Source of the DNA: Modestobacter sp. Leaf380
GTDB lineage: Bacteria > Actinomycetota > Actinomycetes > Mycobacteriales > Geodermatophilaceae
Reading direction: 5' to 3'
NCBI RefSeq assembly: GCF_001424485.1
Contig: NZ_LMQC01000019.1
Span: forward strand, 372,001 to 436,000
DNA: 64,000 nt
The translations under genes and the position numbers were made by a program. Below the pieces are notes generated by a model. The model had not been told where the DNA came from. It did not search any database and saw nothing but the letters and a program-made list of their open reading frames with translations. Of this stretch, positions 9,081-16,704 are shown one piece after another; position 1 is the first letter of the stretch; the number at the start of each line of letters is the position of its first letter.

Positions 9081-9935
9081 TCAGCGCAGCGAGCGCTGCT
9101 CCTGGTGCGTCCGGGGGCCGACGACGCTGCCGGGCTCCTCGCAGAGCCGCGCGGCCACGTGCTCCCGGGCGGCCTCACCGAGCCGGGCCGACAGCGCCGT
9201 CCAGGTGTCGCAGGCCTCCTGGCCGGGCCAGTCGGCGGGCTTGAGCTCCACGGGAAGGAAGGGGTCGCGGCCCACCGCGGCCGTGAACGCGTGCAGCGAG
9301 CGCAGGTGGGCGCGCAGCGCGGCGGCACCCGTCGGGCGGGGGGCCTCCAGCTGGGCTCGGAAGCCGGCGGTCAGCTCCCGCCAGCCCGCCGCCAGACCGT
9401 CGAGGTCCCAGCAGCGGTGGGCGAGCTCCAGGTCGGTGGCCGGCATGTCGGCGTCGGCCATCTGCGCCCGCAGCACGTCGAGGCGGGCGAAGGGCTCGGT
9501 GGCCAGCTCCGCACGGACCTCGTCCAGCGCGGCCTCCTGCGGGGAGATCCACGTCGCCGGGCCCAGCATCCCGAAGCCGTGCCGGCCCAGCGTGCGCCGG
9601 ACCCGCTCCCGGGTGGCCCGCTCGGTCTCGGGCACCGTGTAGATGACCATCCGCCACAGCCCGTCCCAGGGCTGCAGGCGCTGCTCGAGGCGCTCGGCCG
9701 CCCGCATCCGCACGGCCCGGAGCTGGTCGGTGGGCGTGTACAGCGTCTCCCGGCCGCAGCGGCTGGCCGCGAAGACGCCCTCGCGGCGCAGCCCGGCCAT
9801 CGCGACCCGGGTGGTGGGCTCCGCGACCTCGAGGTCCTCCAGCAGGCCGACGAGGACCTGCAGCCGGACCGGCTCGCGGGTGATCCGGTCGACGTGGGAG
9901 TCGAAGAGGTCCCCCACGAGGTCCTTGACGGTCAT
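9081..9935 (-). CDS. PaaX-type transcriptional regulator
   Basis: 284 residues. The N-terminal winged helix (residues about 15-90) reads RLQVLVGLLEDLEV then RVAMAGLRREGVFAASRCGRE. The middle domain has WRMVIYTVPETERATRERVRRTL (PaaX central, Cas2-like fold), and the C-terminal part has HRCWDLDGLAAGWREL. PaaX proteins repress aromatic acyl-CoA catabolism and respond to acyl-CoA ligands. No paa genes are nearby, so the target here is unknown. An inverted repeat at 9985-10001, about 50 bp upstream, is a candidate autoregulatory operator. Confidence 0.82.
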   Translation of the reverse strand: MTVKDLVGDLFDSHVDRITREPVRLQVLVGLLEDLEVAEPTTRVAMAGLRREGVFAASRCGRETLYTPTDQLRAVRMRAAERLEQRLQPWDGLWRMVIYTVPETERATRERVRRTLGRHGFGMLGPATWISPQEAALDEVRAELATEPFARLDVLRAQMADADMPATDLELAHRCWDLDGLAAGWRELTAGFRAQLEAPRPTGAAALRAHLRSLHAFTAAVGRDPFLPVELKPADWPGQEACDTWTALSARLGEAAREHVAARLCEEPGSVVGPRTHQEQRSLR

Positions 9936-9984
9936 GTCGTGAGTCTCCCTCACCACCCCCCGCCCGGTCAGCCCTCGGCGCCGG

Positions 9985-10001
9985 TACGAGACCGTTTCGT
10001 A
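9985..10001. promoter_or_regulatory. Candidate operator upstream of the PaaX-type gene
   Basis: TACGA-N7-TCGTA is an inverted repeat in the divergent gap between the PaaX-type regulator and the membrane-protein genes. Its position suits autoregulation. Confidence 0.4.
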
Positions 10002-10048
10002 GTCGGAGCGACCGCCGGTGGTCCGGGGCACGCTGGGATGATGACCCG

Positions 10049-10075
10049 GTGACCACCGCCCGAGGACGCCGATGA
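10049..10075 (+). CDS. Possible leaderless 8-codon leader peptide
   Basis: GTG 10049 opens an ORF reading M-T-T-A-R-G-R-R-stop. GATGAT lies exactly 6 nt upstream, the spacing seen at other leaderless starts in this window, and the TGA overlaps the ATG of the next gene (ATGA). It may start translation and couple it to the membrane protein. No homology is possible at this length. Confidence 0.35.
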   Translation: MTTARGRR

Positions 10076-10437
10076 TCCCGGCTCTGGTGGTCGCCGCGAC
10101 CGTGGCGGCCCTCGTCGTCGCCGCCCTGGGCGGTCTGTCGACGGTGCTGCGCCGGCGCACCGGGCTGGCCCACCTCGTCGCCGCCGGGGTCCTGCAGCTG
10201 GTGCTCCTGGTCCAGCTCGCGTTCGTCCTGGTCGGCCTGGCCCTCGGTGAGCGGCCGCCGGAGACCGCGACGTTCCTCGCCTACCTGTTCAGCGTCGTCC
10301 TCGTCCCGGTCGCGGGCGTGCTGTGGTCCCGCTCCGAGCCGACCCGCTGGGCCGGCACCGTGCTGGCCGTCGCCGGCCTCGTGGTCGCGGTCATGGTGTG
10401 GCGGCTGCTGCAGCTGTGGGAGGCCACCGGTGCCTGA
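10072..10437 (+). CDS. Small integral membrane protein, function unknown
   Basis: 121 residues with four hydrophobic segments (about 2-22, 33-55, 68-84, 92-113) joined by short Arg-rich loops. I do not recognise a family. The stop overlaps the next membrane-protein gene by 8 bp, and the LOV phosphatase follows, so the three may act together. ATG 10072 overlaps a possible leader peptide. The N-terminus MIPALVVAATVAALVVAALG could also be read as an uncleaved signal anchor. Confidence 0.7.
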   Translation: MIPALVVAATVAALVVAALGGLSTVLRRRTGLAHLVAAGVLQLVLLVQLAFVLVGLALGERPPETATFLAYLFSVVLVPVAGVLWSRSEPTRWAGTVLAVAGLVVAVMVWRLLQLWEATGA

Positions 10438-10930
10438 CCGCCTGGGCGCACCCGCCACCGGCCCGGCCGACGGCTCCACCTCCACCGGCCCCGGCCGGGT
10501 CCTGGTGGCCCTCTACGGCACCTTCGCCCTGGCCGCGGGTGCCCGTGCCGCCGTCCAGCTGGCCACCCAGTTCGACGAGGCCCCGCTGGCCTACCTGCTG
10601 TCCGCGTTCTCCGCCGTGGTCTACCTGGTGGCCACCGTCGGGCTGGCCCGCGGCGGCCGGTCGGGACGCCGCACCGCCGTCGTCGCGTGCCTGGTGGAGC
10701 TGGTCGGCGTCCTCGTCGTCGGCACCCTGTCGCTGGCCGACCGGCAGGCCTTCCCCGACGCCACCGTGTGGTCGGGCTTCGGGCAGGGCTACGGCTTCAT
10801 CCCCCTCGTGCTCCCGCTGCTGGGTCTGCTGTGGCTGCGCCACCTGCGCGAGCTGGACCGGGACGCCGAGTCCGACCGGGACGCCGAGCCGGGCCCGGAC
10901 GGAGCAGCGGAACGGGAGCGTCCCAGCTGA
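10430..10930 (+). CDS. Integral membrane protein, function unknown
   Basis: 166 residues with four hydrophobic segments from about residue 22 to 140. The C-terminal tail is acidic and ends in Asp/Glu/Arg-rich repeats (DRDAESDRDAEPG). GTG 10430 overlaps the previous stop, so the two are co-translated. The family is not recognised. Position 5' of the LOV-PP2C gene suggests, but does not prove, a link to the same signalling system. Confidence 0.75.
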   Translation: MPDRLGAPATGPADGSTSTGPGRVLVALYGTFALAAGARAAVQLATQFDEAPLAYLLSAFSAVVYLVATVGLARGGRSGRRTAVVACLVELVGVLVVGTLSLADRQAFPDATVWSGFGQGYGFIPLVLPLLGLLWLRHLRELDRDAESDRDAEPGPDGAAERERPS

Positions 10931-10975
10931 CGCCGTCCCGTGGTGCGCAACAGACACCCCGGATAGGCTGTGTCG

Positions 10976-13333
10976 GTGCCGCCTGAGCGCGACGACACGC
11001 GGGACGACGCCGCGACGATCCCCCCGGAAGCCGCAGCAGTGGTCTCCGGTGCCTCGGCGTCCGCTGACGAAGCCGGTGGTGAGCGCGGCCGGCAGGCCGA
11101 CATCGTCGGTGCGGCCAACGCCGCCGTCCACTCCACCGAGCACACCGGCCGCAGCGCCACCTCGGCCCTGCCCGGGGTGCTGTCCGACGTCCCGGTCGCC
11201 GTGCTGGTCATCGACCAGAACGAGGGCACGGTCGTCTACGCCAACACCGCCGCCGTCGAGTTGGCGGGCAGCGTGGGCCTGCCGCTGCCGATCGACGAGT
11301 GGGGCGCCTCGGCCGGCCTGACCGACCTCACCGGCGCCCCGCTGGCCAGCACCAGCAGCCCGCTGTCCGAGGTCGCCGGCGGCCGCCCGGTCGTCGGCGA
11401 GGCCGTCCGGCTGCTCCCGCACCGCAGCTCCGACGCCGACCGGGCCGACGCCGCGGACGAGGTCGACGGCCAGACCCTCTGGGTCACCGGCTTCCCGCTC
11501 TCCCAGGACGGCGACGGCGACCGGCTGGCCCTCGTGGTCTTCCTGCAGGTCGACGCCGGCGCCTCCGGCGACGACCCGGAGGCCCAGCTGCAGGCCCTCC
11601 GGGACCGTGCCGTGGTCGCCACCGACATCTGCTTCACCATCACCGACCCGCGGCAGCCCGACGACCCGCTGGTCTGGGTCAACCCCTCCTTCGGCCGGGT
11701 CACCGGCTACTCCTACGAGGACTCGGTGGGCCGCAACTGCCGCTTCCTGCAGGGGCCGGCGACCTCCGAGGCCTCGGTGGCGGCGATCCGGGCGGCCCTG
11801 CGCGAGCAGCGGCCGATCACCGAGACGCTGCTGAACTACCGCAAGGACGGCACGGCCTTCTGGAACCAGCTGTCCATCAGCCCGGTCTTCGACGGCCAGG
11901 GCGAGCTGGTCAGCTTCGTCGGCGTGCAGACCGACGTCACCGAGCGGGTCCGGGTCGAGGGCGAGCGGGAGGCCGCCTTCGCCGCCGAGCAGGCTGCCCG
12001 CCGGGAGGCCGAGACCGCGCAGGCCATCGCCGAGCAGGCCCGCGCCGACGCCGAGCGGGCGCAGGCCGAGGCCGAGATCGCACAGAGCCGGCTGGCCCTG
12101 ATGGCCGAGGCCACCAGCACCCTGTCGGCGACGCTGGAGATGACCGAGCTGCTGGACCGCCTCGCCGGGCTGTGCGTGCCGCTGCTGGCCGACTGGGTCT
12201 TCATCACCCTCGTCGACCCCTACGGCGACGTCCGGGAGACCGCCGCGCGGCACCGGGACGGGATGGCCGAGGAGCTGCGCCAGTTCAGCAACCTGCACGC
12301 CATGCACCTGCCCGAGGGCTCCCCGAGCCGGCAGGCACTGGAGGGCTCCAAGCCGGTGCACGTGCCCGAGATGACCGCCGAGCGGATGGGCGCGATCTTC
12401 ACCCACCCCTCGACCGAGGCGCTGTTCCGCAAGCTGGGCGGCACCTCGGTGCTGACCGTGCCGATGGTCGCCCGCCGCCGCACGCTGGGCGCGATGGCGC
12501 TGGTGATGACCAGCACGGACCGGGCCTTCGCCCGCGAGGACGTCGAGCTGGCCGACGACCTGTCCCGCCGCGCCGCGCTGGCCATGGACAACGTGCGGCT
12601 CTACCAGCAGGAGCACGAGGTCGCCGAGACCCTGCAGCGCTCCCTGCTGCCGCAGCTGCCGACGATCCCGCGGATCGCCTCGGCCGCGCACTACGTCAGC
12701 GCCTCCACCGCCGCCGACGTGGGCGGGGACTTCTACGACCTGCTGCAGCTGCCCGACGGCACCATCGGCATCGCCATCGGCGACGTCGTCGGGCACGACG
12801 TGGCCGCAGCGGCCGCGATGGGCCACCTCCGCGGGCTGCTGCGCGCCTGCGTCTGGGAGCCCACCGACCCCGACCCGGGTGCCGTGCTGGGCCGGGTCGA
12901 CCGGCTGGTGCAGGGCCTGCACGTGGCCTCGATGGCCACGATGGCCTACGTGCGGGCCACCCCGCCCGAGGGCGAGGGCCGGCCGTGGACGTTGAGCGTG
13001 GCGAACGCCGGACACCCGCCGCTGCTGCTGCGCCGTCCCGACGGCGGTGTCGACGTGCTCGACGGCGTCAGCGGGCTGCTGGTCGGGGTGGACACCGGGT
13101 CCAGCCGGGAGTCCCTGCACCTGGAGGTGCCGGTCGGGTCGACCCTGCTGGGCTACACCGACGGGCTCATCGAGCACCCCGGCGCCGACCTGGACGAGGG
13201 CATCGCCACCCTGGTGGAGCGGCTGCGCGCCGCTCCGGTGGGCGCCTCGCCGGCCGACCTCTGCGACCACGCCGTCGCCGCCGAGCTGGACCGCCGCGAC
13301 GACGTCGCGGTCATCGCCGTCCGCTTCGACTGA
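10976..13333 (+). CDS. PAS-LOV-GAF-PP2C (SpoIIE/RsbU-type) phosphatase, probable blue-light sensor
   Basis: 785 residues. After a low-complexity start come a PAS domain (about 62-195), a LOV domain (about 205-323), an Ala/Glu-rich coiled coil (about 325-372), a GAF domain (about 375-540) and a PP2C phosphatase (about 555-785). The LOV domain has every flavin-site mark: NPSFGRVTGY, GRNCRFLQG with photoactive Cys255, NYRKDG, FWNQL, and the signalling Gln in FVGVQTDVTE. The PP2C domain has GGDFYD, GDVVGHD, ANAGHPP, YTDGL and RRDDVAV metal-site motifs. Such proteins dephosphorylate anti-anti-sigma factors, here probably on blue light. GTG 10976 lies 6 nt after TAGGCT (leaderless); GTG 10970 is an alternative. 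Confidence 0.92.
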   Translation: MPPERDDTRDDAATIPPEAAAVVSGASASADEAGGERGRQADIVGAANAAVHSTEHTGRSATSALPGVLSDVPVAVLVIDQNEGTVVYANTAAVELAGSVGLPLPIDEWGASAGLTDLTGAPLASTSSPLSEVAGGRPVVGEAVRLLPHRSSDADRADAADEVDGQTLWVTGFPLSQDGDGDRLALVVFLQVDAGASGDDPEAQLQALRDRAVVATDICFTITDPRQPDDPLVWVNPSFGRVTGYSYEDSVGRNCRFLQGPATSEASVAAIRAALREQRPITETLLNYRKDGTAFWNQLSISPVFDGQGELVSFVGVQTDVTERVRVEGEREAAFAAEQAARREAETAQAIAEQARADAERAQAEAEIAQSRLALMAEATSTLSATLEMTELLDRLAGLCVPLLADWVFITLVDPYGDVRETAARHRDGMAEELRQFSNLHAMHLPEGSPSRQALEGSKPVHVPEMTAERMGAIFTHPSTEALFRKLGGTSVLTVPMVARRRTLGAMALVMTSTDRAFAREDVELADDLSRRAALAMDNVRLYQQEHEVAETLQRSLLPQLPTIPRIASAAHYVSASTAADVGGDFYDLLQLPDGTIGIAIGDVVGHDVAAAAAMGHLRGLLRACVWEPTDPDPGAVLGRVDRLVQGLHVASMATMAYVRATPPEGEGRPWTLSVANAGHPPLLLRRPDGGVDVLDGVSGLLVGVDTGSSRESLHLEVPVGSTLLGYTDGLIEHPGADLDEGIATLVERLRAAPVGASPADLCDHAVAAELDRRDDVAVIAVRFD

Positions 13334-13337
13334 CCGG

Positions 13338-13365
13338 CCGCCCTCCGGCCACGGCGGGAGGGCGG
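13338..13365. terminator. Bidirectional terminator hairpin
   Basis: CCGCCCTCC (13338-13346) pairs with GGAGGGCGG (13357-13365) between the convergent phosphatase and flavin reductase genes. Confidence 0.65.
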
Positions 13366-13367
13366 GG

Positions 13368-13886
13368 TCAGACCCCGGGCGGCGGGACGACGGCGGCCTG
13401 CAGGCCGTAGGCGCCGCGGTGGAAGACCAGCGGGGTGCGCTCGGCGGTGGCGCCCAGGTCCAGCACCCGGCCCACGACGATGGTGTGGTCCCCGCCGTCG
13501 TACTCCGACCACAGCTCGCAGTCGATCCAGGCCACCACGCCGTCGAGCACGGGGGAGCCGTGCGCGCTGGGCGACCAGGTGACCCCGGCGTACTTGTCCG
13601 TGCCGGAGCGGGCGAACGCGGAGGACAGCGCGGTCTGGTCGTCGGCGAGCACGTTGACGCAGAACCGGCCGATGTCGCGCAGCCGGGGCCAGGTGGTCGA
13701 CGTCCGGGCGGGGGCGAAGGCGACCAGCGGCGGGTCCAGGCTCAGCGAGGAGAACGACTGGCAGGTGAAGCCGATGGGGCCGTCCGCGGCGATGGCGGTG
13801 ACCACGGTGATGCCGGAGGCGAAGTGGCCCAGCACGTCCCGCATCACCCGGGGGTCGACGATCTCGGCCGGCGTCTGCTCGCTCAT
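13368..13886 (-). CDS. Flavin reductase family protein (FMN-binding split barrel)
   Basis: 172 residues. GHFASGITVVTAIAADGPIGFTCQSFSSLSLDPPLVAFAP is the classic flavin-reductase N-terminal half (shown here in pieces: FASGITVVTA, GFTCQSF, SLDPPLV), followed by GRFCVNVLADDQ and DHTIVVGRVL. Such enzymes supply reduced flavin to two-component monooxygenases, but no oxygenase gene is adjacent. The ATG overlaps the HMG-CoA lyase stop (ATGA), so the two are co-translated and may share a degradation pathway. Confidence 0.88.
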   Translation of the reverse strand: MSEQTPAEIVDPRVMRDVLGHFASGITVVTAIAADGPIGFTCQSFSSLSLDPPLVAFAPARTSTTWPRLRDIGRFCVNVLADDQTALSSAFARSGTDKYAGVTWSPSAHGSPVLDGVVAWIDCELWSEYDGGDHTIVVGRVLDLGATAERTPLVFHRGAYGLQAAVVPPPGV

Positions 13887-14854
13887 GCCGTCGATCCCAC
13901 CACCTCGGGCGGGAACACACCGCGTGGGGCGTTGCGACCTCCGGCACGCAGCAGCGAGCTGGGCAGCTCCCGGCCGACCGCCTCGGCGGTGACCCGGCCG
14001 GCCGCGAGCACCGCGTCCAGGTCGATCCCGGTGGCCACGCCGGCGTCCTCGAGCCAGTAGACGAGCTCCTCGGTGGCGATGTTGCCGCTGGCGCCGGGGG
14101 CGAACGGGCAGCCGCCCAGCCCGCCCACCGAGGAGTCCAGCTGGGTGACCCCGGCCTGCACGGCGGCCAGCGCGTTGGCCTGCCCGGTGCCGCGGGTGTC
14201 GTGGAAGTGCACGCCCAACGGGACGCCGGGGGTGGCCCGGCGGACCTCGTCGAGCAACCGGACCACCCGCAGCGGCGTCGTCGTCCCGATGGTGTCGCCC
14301 AGGCACAGGGCGTCGGCGCCGGCGGTCACCGCGGCCCGGGTGACGTCGACGGTGCGGTCCAGCGGGGTGCGCCCGTCGAAGGGGCAGTCCCAGGCCGTCG
14401 CGACGATGACCTCCAGGCTGCCGCCGGCGCCGTGCGCCAGGGCCGCGATGTCGGAGACGGCGCCGACGGCCTCGGAGGTGGACCGGCCGGCATTGGCCCG
14501 GCTGTGGCTGTCCGCGGCGCTGACCACGTACTCCAGGTCGGCGATGCCGGCGTCCACCGCGCGCTGGGCGCCGCGCGTGTTGGCCACCAGCGCGGAGAAG
14601 TGGACGCCCTCGAAGCGGTGCAGCTCGGCGGCCACCTGGTCGGCGTCGGCCAGCGCCGGGACCGCCTTCGGGGAGACGAACGACGTCACCTCGATGCGGC
14701 GGACCCCGGTCGCGACCAGCGCCTCCAGCATCGCGAGCTTGGCGGCCAGCGGGACCGGCGCCTCCAGCTGGAGGCCGTCGCGCATGCCGACCTCCCGGAC
14801 GTCGACGGCCGTGGGCAGCACCAGCTCGAAGTCGTTCACCCCCCGATCATGCAC
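13883..14854 (-). CDS. Hydroxymethylglutaryl-CoA lyase family protein
   Basis: 323 residues. DRE-TIM aldolase motifs are VREVGMRDGLQLE near the N-terminus, LCLGDTIGTTTP, VHFHDTRGTGQAN (metal His pair) and GLGGCPFAPGASGN with the catalytic Cys of HMG-CoA lyases. It splits HMG-CoA to acetyl-CoA and acetoacetate, as in leucine breakdown; other 3-hydroxyacyl-CoA substrates are possible. GTG 14854 overlaps the VOC gene stop by 8 bp. GTG 14839 is an equally plausible start and would leave a 7-bp gap. Confidence 0.9.
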   Translation of the reverse strand: MHDRGVNDFELVLPTAVDVREVGMRDGLQLEAPVPLAAKLAMLEALVATGVRRIEVTSFVSPKAVPALADADQVAAELHRFEGVHFSALVANTRGAQRAVDAGIADLEYVVSAADSHSRANAGRSTSEAVGAVSDIAALAHGAGGSLEVIVATAWDCPFDGRTPLDRTVDVTRAAVTAGADALCLGDTIGTTTPLRVVRLLDEVRRATPGVPLGVHFHDTRGTGQANALAAVQAGVTQLDSSVGGLGGCPFAPGASGNIATEELVYWLEDAGVATGIDLDAVLAAGRVTAEAVGRELPSSLLRAGGRNAPRGVFPPEVVGSTA

Positions 14855-15251
14855 CGCCCACGTTGAACATCCAGGGGGTGCCGAAGCGGTCGGTGCAGGC
14901 GCCGTACTCGTCGCCCCACATCTGCTTCTCCAGCGGCGTCTGGACCGTGCCGCCCTCCGACAGCTGCGCCCACCAGCCGCGCAGCTTCTCGGTGTCCGTG
15001 CCGCTGATGCACACCGTCATGCCGGCGGCCGCCTCGAAGCCCATGCCGGGGCCGGTGTCGGCGCCCATCAGCCGGATGCCGTCGGGGGTCTCCAGCTGGC
15101 CGTGCATGACCCGCTGGGCGTCGGGGCCCTCCATGCCGAACTCGGCGAAGGTGTTGAGCACCAGCTCGCCACCGAGCACGCGCTGGTAGGTCTCCATCGC
15201 CTCGCGGGCGGTGCCGTCGAAGGACAGGTAGGGGCACAGGTCGGCGGTCAT
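14847..15251 (-). CDS. PhnB-like VOC (glyoxalase/bleomycin resistance fold) protein
   Basis: 134 residues. MTADLCPYLSFDGTAREAMETYQ and the C-terminal DRFGTPWMFNVGG are typical of the PhnB/YjdN subgroup of VOC proteins. These are small, often dimeric and mostly of unknown substrate. The ATG at 15251 has a strong GAGGAGAG Shine-Dalgarno. First gene of a probable three-gene operon with the HMG-CoA lyase and flavin reductase. Confidence 0.85.
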   Translation of the reverse strand: MTADLCPYLSFDGTAREAMETYQRVLGGELVLNTFAEFGMEGPDAQRVMHGQLETPDGIRLMGADTGPGMGFEAAAGMTVCISGTDTEKLRGWWAQLSEGGTVQTPLEKQMWGDEYGACTDRFGTPWMFNVGGA

Positions 15252-15303
15252 CGGGCTCTCCTCGGGTCGGGTGTGCAGTGAGGACGCCGCGGACCGCGGG
15301 AAC

Positions 15304-15957
15304 TCATCGCACCGGGCCACCGGGGACCAGCGCGGCCGCGTGGAACTCGACCTCCGCGGCCAGCACCGCGGTGTACCAGCGGTCCAGCTGCCCGTCGGTG
15401 ACCTCCGGGCCCAGCGCGTCGACGTCGGCGGCCAGCGCGTCCACCTGGGTCAGGAACGGCGGCTGCGCGTGCAGGTCGACCCAGGCCTGCAGGTCCGGCT
15501 GCCGGGGGACGTCGACGCCGGCGGCCGCGGTGCACCAGCGGGCGTACATCGTCTCCGCGGCGTACATGCCGACCACGGCGGCGGCCCGGCCGCCCTCGGC
15601 GACCTGGGCGAGCACGACGTCGGCGAGCACCGCGGCCCGGGCCAGCACCGCCGGGGCCTCACCGGCGTCGACCGGGAACCGGCCGCGCAGCCCGGCGAAG
15701 TACTCCCGCTGGTCGGTGACCAGGTTGGTCAGCGACCGGGCGTGCGGCAGCAGCTCCTCCCAGGTCGGGGACTCCCAGACCACCCGGCCCAGCACCCGGG
15801 AGGCGGTGAGCACGAAGGCCTCCTCGACGAGCAGGTACCGGCCCAGGTCTGCCTCGGCCAGCGTCCCGTCGGTCACCTGCCGCACGAAGGGGATGCCGCA
15901 GGCCGCGTCCAGGGCGGCGGCCTGCCGCTCCAGCAGCGCCGCCGCCCGGCCGGTCAC
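15304..15957 (-). CDS. TenA-fold protein lacking the thiaminase cysteine (TenA_E-like)
   Basis: 217 residues, all-helical TenA/PqqC fold, with IPFVRQVTDGTL, FRYLLVEEAF-like (GRYLLVEEAF) and a C-terminal VEFHAAALVP. Where classical TenA has a catalytic Cys (PC-x-W-x-Y), this protein has MYAAETMYARW, so it belongs with the Glu-type TenA proteins whose substrates are poorly known. The GTG overlaps the upstream stop (GTGA), placing it as last gene of the LacI-controlled sugar operon. A classical Cys-type TenA is separately encoded at 48.8 kb. Confidence 0.82.
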   Translation of the reverse strand: MTGRAAALLERQAAALDAACGIPFVRQVTDGTLAEADLGRYLLVEEAFVLTASRVLGRVVWESPTWEELLPHARSLTNLVTDQREYFAGLRGRFPVDAGEAPAVLARAAVLADVVLAQVAEGGRAAAVVGMYAAETMYARWCTAAAGVDVPRQPDLQAWVDLHAQPPFLTQVDALAADVDALGPEVTDGQLDRWYTAVLAAEVEFHAAALVPGGPVR

Positions 15958-16703
15958 GCCCGGACCAGCCAGCGCACCAGCCCGTCGAACAGGTCCGTGT
16001 AGCCCGGCCACTGCTCGCAGAACGCCGGCGGCGCCCAGTGCGGGGAGCAGTCGGAGGTGAAGACGCCGGCCCGGCCCGAGCCGTAGGCGTCCACCGCGAC
16101 CAGCGGGTCGTCCCCCACGAGCGCGGGGACGACGGCGCCGGGACGGGCCACCACCCGGTTGTAGCCCAGCAGCAGGGGCCAGTCCGCGCCGGCCCCGCCC
16201 AGGGCCGGATGGTCGGCGTCGACGACGGTCGGGGTGACCCCGGCCGGGGCCTCCACCCGGTCGTCCTCGGGCAGCATCTCCACCGGCAGCACCTCGGCGA
16301 TGGCGGTCTGCCGGAAGGCAGCGCGGGCCTGGAACCCGGAGAAGGACAGGTAGCCGCCGATCATCAGCAGCGCCCCGCCGGCCCCGACCCAGTCGCGCAG
16401 CGCGGCGAGCCGGTCGGCGCCCGGGGTGAACCGCTCGAAGACCTGGGGGGCCAGCTGGATGGAGTTGGCGCCGATGTCGGAGAGCACGACGAGGTCGTAG
16501 GCGTCCAGCGCCGCGGCGTCGTCGGGGAAGTCGGTGGGCACCAGGTGCGCGGGCAGGTGCACCACCTCGTGCCCGCGGGAGGTGAGGGCGTCGCGCAGCG
16601 GGCCGACACCCTCCACGTAGGAGTGCACGGAGAACTCGTCGACGCCCTTCACGTGCGTCGAGGTCGTCATCCAGCTCTCACCGGCGATCAGGATCCGGGC
16701 CAC
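15954..16703 (-). CDS. Glutamine-amidotransferase-like protein (PF07090 / STM3548 type)
   Basis: 249 residues with a class-I amidotransferase-like fold: ILIAGESWMTTSTHVKGVDEF, YDLVVLSDIGANSIQL, GGALLMIGGYLSFSGFQ and VGRAGVFTSDCSPHWAP-like C-terminal part (GSGRAGVFTSD). The usual nucleophile Cys after the GG turn is absent, so it is not a normal glutaminase. Homologues occur beside sugar transport and phosphotriesterase-like genes in other bacteria (family knowledge). GTG start, one base after the phosphotriesterase gene. Confidence 0.78.
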   Translation of the reverse strand: MARILIAGESWMTTSTHVKGVDEFSVHSYVEGVGPLRDALTSRGHEVVHLPAHLVPTDFPDDAAALDAYDLVVLSDIGANSIQLAPQVFERFTPGADRLAALRDWVGAGGALLMIGGYLSFSGFQARAAFRQTAIAEVLPVEMLPEDDRVEAPAGVTPTVVDADHPALGGAGADWPLLLGYNRVVARPGAVVPALVGDDPLVAVDAYGSGRAGVFTSDCSPHWAPPAFCEQWPGYTDLFDGLVRWLVRA

Positions 16704-16704
16704 G

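Noticed and set aside
10391-13270. 959-codon minus-strand ORF opposite the LOV phosphatase
   Set aside because: The plus strand encodes an unmistakable multi-domain protein; the antisense product is low-complexity with no motifs.
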